From Helopsaltes ochotensis (taxonomy: Eukaryota; Chordata; Aves; Passeriformes; Locustellidae): DNA of 64,000 nucleotides. Positions 1 through 10,600 of the stretch are shown here, one piece after another; within the stretch, counting starts at the first letter, position 1; each line of letters begins with the position of its first letter. The stretch lies in assembly GCA_013400155.1 (NCBI GenBank), contig VXBM01001659.1, positions 29,908-93,907 of the forward strand. The letters run 5' to 3'. The notes under the pieces were generated by a model, which saw only the letters and a program-made list of their open reading frames with translations, was not told the DNA's origin and made no database searches. Both the position numbers and the translations under genes were made by a program.

Positions 1-1677
1 TGGACACTTGGCTGCTCCATCCATCAGAGGGGCATTTCTCAGCTTCTCAAGTGCTTTTATTGCAGTTTCTTTCTTCAGGCTACTTGAGAGAGATGTTGAA
101 TCCACGGCCAAGGAGCACTAAAATATTCTGTTGTCAGCCCCTCCTGATGCATGACTTGCCAGCAGTGCCACTTGCAGACATTCATCAAGGATGGGCCACG
201 CTGCACTCGGTCCCTGATGTGAAATGAGCTTTCCATCAGCTCCCCCTCAGCCACGGCAAAATCTGAGTTCTGAGCCTCCTTGAAAATCCCCGTTTCTCTC
301 TGACTCTCTGAACATATTGTTCCAAACTGGCAGGAACTGTTATTTACATCTTTTAGCACCAACAGAATGCTGAGCTATATAAACAGTGGTTGTTACTAAT
401 CAGAATGTGCTGTTAATTAGGAAAAGTGACCCTCAGTTCTCTGTGAGCCTGAGTGGGATGAACTTTATTTCTATAAAGAGGATGAACTGCATCCTCTCAA
501 ACAGAGCATCTCCAAACAATGATGCTCCAAGATCTCTGAAACCTAATTTTGGCCTCCAAGCATTTGGGAGGAGGGTGGAGGGGGTTTGGAGCAAGCTGTT
601 ATTTGAAATAAATAGCCCTGAATGTACTTACAGCTCCTCAAAGGAAAATACCCCGGGGCAAATCCTCCTGTCCCGATTGGGAGCAGGAATCAAGAGCAGA
701 GCAGCCTTGTTCCTCAGGTTTAACTCCAAAATGGGATTTGGATCAGGGAGGGCAGAGCAGCTTTGGACTTCAGAACTGCTCAGATAAGTGAATTTTTTAG
801 GATTTGTCACACACAGCACATATCAAAGGCAAATGACTGAAAAGTCTTTGAAATTCCATCAGAATTGTGGAAGGGCGGGGAGGTTAAATTCTAGTTTACA
901 GCTCAGTGCCTGCAGGGGAGCTCACCTCTCCAATAATCCAGGGTGGACTTTCATCCAGGACCTTTCTCCAGATCCCAGATTTGCAGTCAGTGAGGAAACC
1001 TTCTCAATTCCACTGTAACTAAACTCCACTAAACTAAACTCCAGAGGATTAAAACACCAAATTCAAGCCCAGTCCAAGAGCATAGAAGAGGGGAAATCAA
1101 ACCCCTTCATTAATGTGAGAACTCTCATTTGCAGCTGATTTTGTTAAATGTGGGTAATGTACAAAACAGGCCTTTGATTTCTCTCTCTCCTGGGAATATT
1201 TTGGTAAAGAAAAAAAAAATCTTTCACTGAAAACAATTCCTCAGATAGAAAGTTACACTTGTTGCAGCACTTGTTTTGCTTTCAGCCCCAGGACAAACTG
1301 TGCCACCATTGGAAAATTGTTTGGATTTTCTCCAATTATCTCTTGCAGAAAACAAGGAATCCCAAAGTGGCAGCTGGCTGAGCCTTCCCTGCCCCTTGAT
1401 GAAGAAGGCACCACATTCCTGACCTCTACACCCGGGATAAAGCTGACCTGTGCTGGAAACCTTGTGCCACAAGCTGTTGTTCCTGCACTCCCTGGCTTCA
1501 GCCCCCGAAGCTGAGCCTCCCCTATGCGTGCAGAAGCCGAGGGGAAGGCTGGCTCCCACACGCCCCAGGTGACAGGGCACTCCTAGTTCTGCTTCTCCAG
1601 CAATCCTGAGAGCAGCTCCTGAGTCCCAATGAGGCCCAAGTTCAAGGAGGCTCCTGGAGCTGCACTTCTGGCCTCAG
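1..1677. other. Upstream flank or intron of the membrane-protein gene
   Basis: I see no exon I can support here. If the terminal exon at 1678 belongs to a plus-strand gene, this stretch is most simply its last intron. Open frames are short (at most 133 codons), overlap one another on both strands and show no recognisable domain. A fair polypyrimidine acceptor occurs near 1345 (ending TCTCTTGCAG), but the frame after it stops at about 1514 without a clear donor, so I do not call an exon. Confidence 0.4.
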
Positions 1678-1931
1678 CAGATTATGGGAACTTTGCAGAT
1701 CTGAACTCCACCAGGGACACGGAGAGCGAGCAGCTGGAGGGGTCCCTGTCGTCCACCATCGCCCTGATCATCGTGCTGGTCATCATCTTCTCCCTGGTAA
1801 TGACATCCCTCATCACCTACTGCTTCCACAAGTGGAAACTCAGAGGGAAAAGACTGCAGAAAGCACAGGAGGAGTATCAGAGAGACCAAGAAAAGAGCAT
1901 TTGCCAAAGCACACCGGGACTTGTTTCATAA
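1678..1931 (+). CDS. Terminal coding exon of an unidentified single-pass membrane protein
   Basis: The frame is closed upstream by TGA at 1620-1622. It is best entered through a splice acceptor at the CAGCAG of 1675-1680 (phase 1, after a pyrimidine-rich run), giving about 83 codons to TAA at 1929-1931. The exon encodes a short acidic extracellular stem with an Asn-Ser-Thr glycosylation sequon. One strongly hydrophobic membrane segment follows (about 23 residues, beginning IALIIVLVIIFSL), then a basic stop-transfer stretch (HKWKLRGKRLQK) and a charged cytoplasmic tail of about 35 residues. This layout fits the C-terminus of a type I membrane protein. Codon choice and the long 3'UTR support a real gene. 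I do not recognise the family; the ectodomain would be encoded upstream. An alternative reading starts at the ATG at 1629 as a small membrane protein, but the start context is weak and the acceptor is more plausible. Confidence 0.6.
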
Positions 1932-2210
1932 AAAAGAGAAAACCGGGATCCACCATGAAGTACTCTTGAATTACCTGAAAATGAAAATCATGAGAGAACT
2001 GCAAATTTGAACTTTCCAAGCAAATACATCCTTGTTTTATCTCATTTCTAAGAGTTGTTAGCAGTTTGGAGATTTCCTACAGCTTTATTATACATATATA
2101 TATATATATTTATACATTTAGTCTCATTTGTGCAAAGTAAAACCAATGCAATGATGTATTTTTAATCTCTTCTGCCATTTTAATCCTCGCTGGGCAAATT
2201 GTGGCAGCGC

Positions 2211-2380
2211 CTGTGAGGGTGGGCAGGCCCTGGCACAGATTCCCAGAGCAGCTGTGGCTGCCCCTGGATCCCTGGGAAGTGCCCAAGGCCAGGCTGGGTC
2301 ACCCTGGGACAGTGGAAGGTGTCCCTGCTATGGCAGGGCTGGAATGGGATGAGTTTTTAGGTCCATCCCAACCCTAACTG
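2211..2380 (-). repeat. CR1-like LINE fragment
   Basis: Plus-strand text runs from a 'gcaggccctggcacag' type segment through 'ctggatccctgg', 'aaggccaggctgg' and 'ggtgtccctgc' to 'ggtccatcccaacc'. That is the familiar order of the CR1 3' region read backwards, so the element lies on the minus strand. It sits inside the probable 3'UTR of the membrane-protein gene. Confidence 0.75.
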
Positions 2381-3278
2381 CAATTTTCTGTGTATTACTG
2401 AACTAGTAAATTTCAACCTGTTGCTTTGACTCTTTCCAAAACCCACCGGAAGGTGAAGAGGCAGATCTGGGGTATCCCAAACTGGCTCAGCTGGTCCGAA
2501 CCAGGGGAGTTGTTCTGCACTGATCCCAGCAGGGGCTGAAGGTGTTGGAACCCCCTTGGAGTCGGGGATAGATGAGCTCCCAGCTGGTGCTGCCAGGCTG
2601 CTCCTGAAGAGCTGCTCGTGCCTTCAGCAGCAGCTCCTCGTGGGCCAAGGCTGACATTTCAATGTTCCCTCACACCAGGGCTGTGCTGAGAGGTGCTCGT
2701 GGCATTCCCAAAGTGGAGTAAGGACACCCAGTGTTAATGGAACTCCAATTCCCGAGGGAAGAGACAGCCTAACCCCCTTTTTTTAATTAGGCATCTAATC
2801 CTTTTTGAACCACCCATATCACGGTGTGTTTCTATTTCCATAGCCTGTCCTGTGATGTCACAGAGAAATGACAGATTTATTGTGAGTGGCACATCTAAGT
2901 AATCTTTTCTAACCAAGTGATGGATGTAATATTAATAAATGTCATTGTTTTATAAAGTAGAAACCATGTGAAGTTGCCACCAGCCCCCTGCTCAAGTCTA
3001 CAGCTTGCTTGCAATTACCAGTACTGCTGTATGTATTTTTAAACAAGCTATAATACTGTGATGATGCTGTAAACTTACCTCTGTAGGCAAAAAATGTTCT
3101 ATTTCAAAATGTCAGGATGAAGGATGCAAATGTTCTGAAAGTGCTATCAACAACAACAACAAAAAGAATTTTCACAGAGTATTCTAAAAGATTCTGTTAC
3201 ATGCTACAAATCTATTTTACAAGGGTATTTATGGATCATACAGCCTAGTCTGTGAGAACAGTACTATTTTATTACAGA

Positions 3279-3299
3279 ATAAATAAATGAATAAATAAG
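3279..3299 (+). terminator. Cluster of polyadenylation hexamers
   Basis: Overlapping AATAAA motifs occur within about 21 bases, at the end of the probable 3'UTR. They are the likeliest distal polyadenylation signal of the plus-strand membrane-protein gene. Confidence 0.45.
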
Positions 3300-4195
3300 C
3301 AGTGAATATCCATGCCCAGAGGCTGGAAAACGTTTGGGTGTTGTTTTTTTAAGTTCCCTGATCAATTCTTTAGGTAATCTGGAAGATGGAGGACCCTGAC
3401 AGAAGGAATCCACTCCCCCTCATCTCTCATCCACATCCTGCTGTTGTCAGTGCTGCCAAAGATCTTCAAAATCAGTTGTGGAGAAAAAAAAAAAAAAAAG
3501 GACAATTAGTTGCTTGAAAACAATGCATATGTGGTGTTTTTAGGAGTGGTATCTGTTTTGTCATCCTTTAAACCCAGAGCAGTCAGGAAAGCAGCCCTGG
3601 GGCAGGCAAGGCTGGGCTGATCTGCACACACCCAGTGCCTTCCTCAGAGGCACAATCAAAAGTCACTCTCTGAAAATCACATCCAGTGGTAATAAAATTA
3701 CAGCTTGAAGAACGCAAGGAGATTGGAAAATGGTTGAAGAAGGCAGAGCTGGGAGGAGTGCAGCTCTTGCTGCAGGATATGAGGATGGTTTGAGGGGACT
3801 GCAGTCAGCTCAGGGTTCTACTGAGAGCTGGGTGCTGGGGCAGCTCCAGTTCCACAGAACACGAGCCCTTCCATCAGCAAAACCCTGTCCTTGGTGCCAC
3901 CAGCTGAACGTTTCTGTCAAGTTCCCAATATGATCAATGGGTTCAGCTGCTCTTCTTGGAACCCCATCAAATTGGCTGTGGTAAAAAATAAAACTAAAAA
4001 AATACCTGAGTCCCACCACACACCCAAGCCCCTGAGGGGAGTTTCTGAGGAGGCACTGAGGGACCCCAGGGGAGCCCGGAGCATTTCAGATTTGGGTGTG
4101 ACTTCAAAGTCCACCATTAATGGAAGGAGGCCACAAAGACGCCCCGAGGGCTGGAGCCCCTCTTCTGTGAAGAAAAACTGAGAGTTGGGAATGTT

Positions 4196-4505
4196 CAGCT
4201 GGAGAAGGGAAGGCTCCAGGGACACATTCCTGTACCTGAAGGGGGCTGCAGGAAAGATGGGGCACAGCTCTCAGCAGGCCCTGAACCCTCAGGACAAGGG
4301 AGAAAGGTTTTACCTGCAGGAGGGTTGGTTTAGATCAGATACAAGAAGGTTTTTACAGAGGGTGGAATAGCATTCAAAAGAAGCTGTGGCTGCCCCCGGA
4401 TCCCTGGAAGTGTCCAAGGCCAGGCTGGATCACCCTGGAATAGTGGAAGGTTCCTGCCATGGGAGGGTGGGTTAGTTGGCCTTAGGAAGGTCTCTTCTAA
4501 CTCAA
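4196..4505 (-). repeat. CR1-like LINE fragment, longer copy
   Basis: The order on the plus strand is 'ggagaagggaaggctccagg', then 'ggacaaggg', 'ggttggtttagatcagatac', 'ggatccctggaagtgtccaa', 'ggccaggctgga' and 'tcccttctaa'-like sequence. This matches a reversed CR1 3' half with some internal loss. It reaches further into the element than most copies in the window. Confidence 0.8.
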
Positions 4506-4579
4506 ACTCTTCTAATCCAACACTGGACCAGTGGGAGCACAACAGATTTCCTCAGTAGCTGGAAATGCAAATTCAAATA

Positions 4580-4685
4580 TCCCAGAATGATGGAAGAGTT
4601 TGGGTGGGAAGGGACCCTAAAGCTCATCCAGTGCCACCCCCTTGGCACAGCAGGGCCACCTCCCACCAGAACAGGGCATTTGTGA
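4580..4685 (+). repeat. CR1-like LINE fragment
   Basis: Begins 'cccagaatgatgg' and continues 'gggtgggaagggaccctaaa' and 'gctcatccagtgccaccc', typical of the CR1 end region on the plus strand. It lies head to head with the minus-strand copy just upstream. Confidence 0.75.
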
Positions 4686-7198
4686 ATGTTGCCAGCTCAC
4701 ATCCAGGGAAGTTAATGACTCTAAAACTTCATTCCCACTCAGAGCTGGGCTAGCAGCCTGTTGGGATTGAGATGGAAGTTCTTCCTAGAGATACAAATTC
4801 CCAGAGCCTAAGAGATGGATGGAAAGGAGACAAAGGAATGAGGGAGCCTGGAATGCAGGGTGAGTTTTTATAAAGCTAGAGCAAATTAAAGGGAAAGTTA
4901 CAGTGCTGCAGTCCAGAGGAAACTGATTTTAATGATAATTTTAGGAATCTAAGTTTCTCCAAAGGGTCAGTTATAAAATCCAACATCCCAAAAGTGGGTA
5001 TCAGCATACACAGAGCATGAAACAACTGAGGTGGGAGAAACCTTCTCTGTCAGCACAAAGATCAGAGCAATGAACCCCACCACATCAGCAACCATCCAGA
5101 AGATGAAATCATGCAACTCTGGGTGGCATGAGAGCCACAGAGGCAAAGGTGCAGAGCACTTTCAAGAGGCAGATTGATTTGTTTCACAGCCACAGCTGCT
5201 TTTCCCAATGAATCCCTCTTGAGCCACCCTGCTCCTTTTATGCCCCAGCAAGCAAAACTCAGGCAGTACACAAGTCAATATTCCTTGACCAGAGTTTTGA
5301 GGTTTCTCTGGATCAAAAGAAAAATCTGCTGCTGGAGGGAGAAGCTCCTGGAAGAGGAAAAAGGATCCTCCATCATCCACCCTCTTTCCCACATCCTCCC
5401 TGGCAGAGTTTTGGATCTCCAGCCTCAAAAACTACAGGATTAGGGAATAAATTATTTAAGGACTCGGATCATTCATTCCATTGCATATCTCTAAGAGCTG
5501 CTAAAGAAAAACACTCAGATCTCAGAGTCATTGCTGATAAAAGAATGAAACAACTGTAGTGAGCAGGAGGAAAATGCATTCCACAGCCATCAGCAAAATC
5601 TGCTTTGATTTTCCTGAGGAGTTACCTGAGTTCTGTTTGTAACATTTATGCAAACAAACGAGCTGTGCAGGCACTGTGTGTGAGTAGGATGCTGTTCCAC
5701 AGACAAATACTGTCAGACACATAACCCAAATAACTCACAGTGCAGGATTTACAGAAAGGCTTGACAGCAGCTGCAAAGAAATTTCAGTAGCTCTAGAGAG
5801 CTTCTATGTTCTGAAAACAAAAATATCAACATGTGCACCTACTTTTGGTGGGTCTGCAAGGGCTGTAATCTGTGCTACAAAAAGACATTTTCAAAGGATT
5901 CAGTTCCTGCTCACCTCCTGTGCACCTGACAGCCCTTCCAAGGCTCCACCTGGAATTCTGGGTGCCTTTCCCAGTGTTTGCAGAGACTTCCAAAGGCTCA
6001 TGGAACCAGGGAGTGCAGAGCAAAACAAGGAGCAGAGTTGGGGAGTCCATGAAAAGATTGGAAGGCAGGAGATTTAAGGCATTTAAACATTTCTAAGGCT
6101 GTCAGAGCAACAGGAAGGAACAAGCAGAGTTCATTCATTTTCCAGGTGCTCTGCAGGGACAATTCAAAAGGAGATGTTTTTAGGGGAATGTTTTTGATGG
6201 ACTATTAAAGCTGTTTGCAAGGACAACCAGCACTCAGTACCTCAGGGCTGGCCTGGGTTCCCACCTGGGGCTTGACCTACTCAGGTGAAGATCACTCAGG
6301 GCAGATTTTTAAGCAGCAAAAGGCAGAACTTTCCTAACACTTCTGTTTATATCCCAGCATTTCCCTCCAGGTTTTCCACTGGATTTTGGGAAATGAGAAC
6401 AGGAGGCTAAACAGCCCTCAAGGACTCTGATAAACAACACAGAGCACGAAGAGGACACAACCACATGAAATACAAACCTCACTACAGCAGTGAGGGTTCT
6501 TGTCCCAAAATGGGTGAAGAAAATGCAACAGGGCATTTAATCCTCTCTGCTTTGGCACAAAAATACAGTGTGGGTTCATAGACAGGGATATTCCTCCAAG
6601 ATTCCCACAGAGATGTGAATGCAGAGAAGTCAGGAAATGGGAGGCTGAGGAGAGTCAGGCCGTGGCTGGAGCAGGGGGCTGAGCCCCTGCTGTCAGCTCT
6701 GATCACAGAGGGGCTGCAGAGGTGCCCACAGAGCAGCACCAGGCTTTGGAGGTCACACTGAGGACGATTTCATTGGCTAACCCAAAGATTCCCAGCACAA
6801 TTCCATTTTATTTGGATGCGTACTGAACCCCAGATCCAGTCTTTGAACAACAGTGACTTCATAATCTTGAAAAATTACAACAGATTTCAAAGTATTTTCT
6901 TATAATTCTCATTCCAGTTTTAATATGTTGTTTTTCTCCCTCTATCCTATATAGATTTCATGATTAATTTACTATCATTTCTCATCCCATTGGCATCCCC
7001 AGTCCTGCTGATTAATTTCTGTTACAGCCTCATTATTTCCCTTCTATAAATACTGCATTTCATTTTACTGCTTTCTATAGTTAACTTGGCTTTTTGTCCT
7101 CCACCTGGGGCTCTCACTTTCAATTTACCATGAGACAGTGGGCAAGGACTGAGCTGAAATGCAGTAATTACACCTCCCTGCCCTGGCAAACGGAATCA

Positions 7199-7204
7199 TT
7201 TATT
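7199..7204 (-). terminator. Polyadenylation signal of the C8orf48-like gene
   Basis: A minus-strand AATAAA lies about 360 bases past the TAG of the last coding exon (7567-7565), a normal 3'UTR length. It is the first such hexamer I found beyond that exon. Confidence 0.4.
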
Positions 7205-7564
7205 TTCCTTATGGATGGAAGCAGCTGGGAGCTGCTCTGCAATCCCACAGAAAACAATCCTTCTGGCTTGCCAGATTAATAATGGAAACTGTTGGCTTCT
7301 GGAATTTGAGAAACCTATGGAGATGGATTACAATATATTGCAACATTTGAATTGAGGAAGGAGAAAGGGTTGACTCACACCCCAGCCAGGCAGATCTGGT
7401 TCCACCTGCAGGAATATTAAAGCAGCACCCAATCCATCACTGCCAGAGCAGCTCAGATCCAAAACCATTGGAATTCTGGAGGTGACTGCCCACAGGAGGC
7501 TCTCCCAGTTCTTCACTCACTGGAGTTGTGGTTAATTCAGGCTTTCCATTTCCTTCAGCCTTTG

Positions 7565-7636
7565 CTACAAATCCCTGGGATCCTCTGAAGGTTTGGGAAA
7601 GCTTCTGAGTGCTTCTCCTAGAAGTGTGAGCATGTC
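7565..7636 (-). CDS. C8orf48: C8orf48-like, last coding exon with early stop
   Basis: The acceptor is CTGTTTCAG before 7636. It encodes DMLTLLGEALRSFPKPSEDP and three more residues, then TAG at 7567-7565. The same frame continues with ten more sense codons (QRLKEMESLN) to TAA at 7534-7532. In the human protein, as I recall it, a Trp codon stands where the TAG is, so one G-to-A change explains the stop. Being in the last exon it should not trigger nonsense-mediated decay, so the predicted effect is a slightly shortened C-terminus. Confidence 0.8.
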   Translation of the reverse strand, partial: DMLTLLGEALRSFPKPSEDPRDL

Positions 7637-10600
7637 CTGAAACAGAAAGGAAACATGGAATTATTCAGGATTGTATTCCTGCCATTTCTCATGGCCTGTA
7701 TCACACACCCAAGTCTCTCAAAGCCAGCCAGGTAGGCAGCATTCATCCACACAATTTGGTGGGTTTGAAAGGATTCTGTTTAAAAACCCTGTCCAACAGC
7801 ATGGCCCAAAAAGCAGGATTCTTCCCTAAGGAGGGACAGGGAAAAGCAGCTGGCCTTGCAGGGAGGCAGGGGGGAAAAGTGAGAAGAAGTGAAGCCTCAT
7901 CTGAGCCTGAAGCTCTTAAATCTTAGGTATGGGGTGAGGAAGAGTAAAAACTCTGGAGACTGGAATTATTAGGGAAGAAAGAAATGTGTGGTACAGCACC
8001 AACTCCCACCCTGGTCATCAATGTGGGAAGAGACCTGGGAGCTGCAGGAAGACTCCTGCCTTCAGCCTGATCCCTCCCTCCGAGGCAGAGAGGAGCTCTT
8101 CCCTCTGGAACATCCTCCTGGAGAACAGCCACAGGAGACCCAAGGAATTCTGCACATTGCACTGTTCACCCAGCTGCTCCAGAGGCATTCCCTACCAACC
8201 AAGCTTCAGTCTTTGGGATGCTGACAGAGACAGGAATTCCAAGAAGAAATCTCAGAGTATCCCAAGGGCTCAGCCTCCATCACACATTGCAATGCCCTAT
8301 TCCAAGACTCCCAATCAAAGGATGAGCAAGGAAGCCCAGTATGGGCAGTTACCTCCTATCCCATCATTTAATTTGCCATTTCAGCTTGGACAGCCCAGCA
8401 GAAAACAAACTGGGGAGCCATAATCAAAAGGGACACCAAACCAATTCCAGGACATCCTGGGAATGACCTTCAGCTTCCATAAATCAGGCAGCTCTAATGA
8501 CTTGAGGAGAACATTGGTCCCAAGCATTTTATTGATGGTAGGGAGCCAAATTCTATTTTGGTTTGCACTCCTCTCACTGCCATATATCACTGGGAATCCG
8601 AATTACAGATTCTTTCATTACAGCACCTATAAAACGTAGCACGAATATTTTTCAGCAAGATTTGCTTACTCTGGAGTACAACTGTTCTTCCAATTTCTCT
8701 TGGATTAAAGCACCTTCCAGCAGAGTCTTTTTTTGCCTGAGAAAGGCAACCTTGGCCAGCTCTGCTTTCTTCTGCTGGCAGTCAGGGCATGTTGAAGTCT
8801 CGTGGATTTCAGCTTCTGTCACCTGGGAGAGGAAACTTTGATGCCATGAGCAACGTCTGGCTTGGCAACTTCGAGAACAATTAATAAAAATACACAGAGG
8901 TACTGTCTAAAGACAAAAATTGGCTTTTTAGGCAGTGTAAAATAATTCAGAGTCACAATTCCATCATCTATAACGGTTCCTATGCTGACTGTGTACAAGA
9001 CCTTAAACACCAAGCAGAGGTGTTATGATTAATAATTATATTTATACATTTTATAAATAAATTAAGAGGCAAGTGAACTCTGAAGTAATTAGTTCAAACA
9101 GGCAGCTCTGAGCCAGAATCCAACCCAAACTCTGCAGTTCTGTCTATAAGATAACCAGTGATTCCTAGGTTAGTTTATCCACCATGAAATCTTAAGCCTA
9201 TTTAACAGCATTACACAAATCCCAGGGTTTTGTGCTTTTATGAAATATCAATGGTTTTATCTGATTTAATTGACTCAGATTCCATCTGGCTCCATAAACA
9301 CATTAAATTGCTACAAAAGCAGGGAATCAACCCAAGAAAGTCCCATCCCAGGCCTCCCTGTCCCCTTTTCCCTGACTTTTCTGGATAAAAATGTTGTTGT
9401 GTGGAGCTACAGACAGAACCAAGCAGAAGAGCAGATAAAGTTGCTTTTTTTAGGGAATGTATTCCAACAACGTAAGATAAATAAAGAGGAAATAAGAATT
9501 CCACAAAATTTGCAAGGTGGATTGACATTAATAGAAATTAAAAAAGCAGATGGCTGAAATGTCAAAATCATTTTAAAAGACAGGAAGCCTGAAATAATTA
9601 TCACACCAGAACCGACTTTAAAGTGTTATTTTTAGGTGCAGGGCTGACGGGTGGAGCTGGGGCATAAAACCCATCCTGCGGTGGGAAAAGACCACTGGGC
9701 TGGTGACAAAAAAAGAGATTTTAGTTGGGTGAAGATGAGACAGAGGCTTCTTTAATCAACAAGAATCGATTAAAGGCAAATAATCAATTGCTGAGGTCAG
9801 CAAGATTTTATTGGAACTGCTTTATCAATATTATCTAATGCCTACGAAAGCTGGGAGCACAGGGAGGTTTTGTCTTTGGAATTCTTCCAATCCCAGAGTC
9901 ACAAAGACTTCACAACAAATAATATGCAGAATAATTTGATAAATAAATGGGGCAAACACAACCAGAAATAAAAGGCTTTTTCCTTCAGCTGATCCAGGGC
10001 CTCTTGTGAAATAAATTATGATGCCAGCCTTGCTCAATCGCACAAATCAGGATTTTATCACCAGGCAACAGTTCTACAGTGATGTCTAAGAAATGAGAAG
10101 GATAAATCTTGGGATATCAACCCAAAACCTCTTGCAGAGGCCCGAGCCTGGCATCAGCAAGGTCTGCCTGACTCGATCCTGATATTATGGCCTTCTTCTC
10201 CAGTGGTTCTCCCAGAATTTGGGGCAAATCTCCCATTCTCTCCCTCAGTACCTGTTTCACTGCCTCCCTGATGTTTTCCAGCAGGATCCTGTTCATCAGC
10301 TGGGCAGGAACAGCACAGGAATCTCCTGTCTCAGTGTGCCTTGCTGGGGCTCCCCACTGCAGCTTCCTGCACTTCTCTGCCTGCTCCTGCTGCATCCCGC
10401 TGATCCTCCTGCTGCAGAAAGACCTCAGAGCATCCAGTTCTCCAGGGGATAATTCAGGAATTCCTGCCAGCCCTAAATCAACAGGACAAGAGCATCAATG
10501 GCTGTGTCAGGGAAAGAGGAATTGCTGCTCTTTATCTGTGTGACCTCGTGTTACCCAAGGAAAACCCAAACCCAGGGTCAGGCCCTGCCTGCAGCAACAG

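Larger units (their letters stand above)
1932..3300 (+). other. Probable 3'UTR of the membrane-protein gene
   Basis: AT-rich sequence without a coding frame follows the TAA. It holds a short TA dinucleotide run (about 2091-2112), a CR1-like fragment on the minus strand (about 2211-2380), an AATAAA at 2934-2939 and a cluster of overlapping AATAAA hexamers at 3279-3299. The two groups of hexamers suggest a shorter and a longer 3' end. The assignment rests on position and hexamers only. Confidence 0.5.
3301..7190. other. Intergenic stretch between two converging genes
   Basis: No gene is supported. It contains an A-rich run near 3485-3499, a CR1-like element on the minus strand (about 4196-4505) followed closely by one on the plus strand (about 4580-4685), and otherwise unremarkable AT-rich sequence. 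Open frames are under 90 codons and overlap on both strands. Confidence 0.5.

Noticed and set aside
1317..1514. Possible upstream exon after a good acceptor near 1345
   Set aside because: The frame ends in TGA, no standard donor lies before it, and the peptide matches nothing; acceptor-like runs are common.
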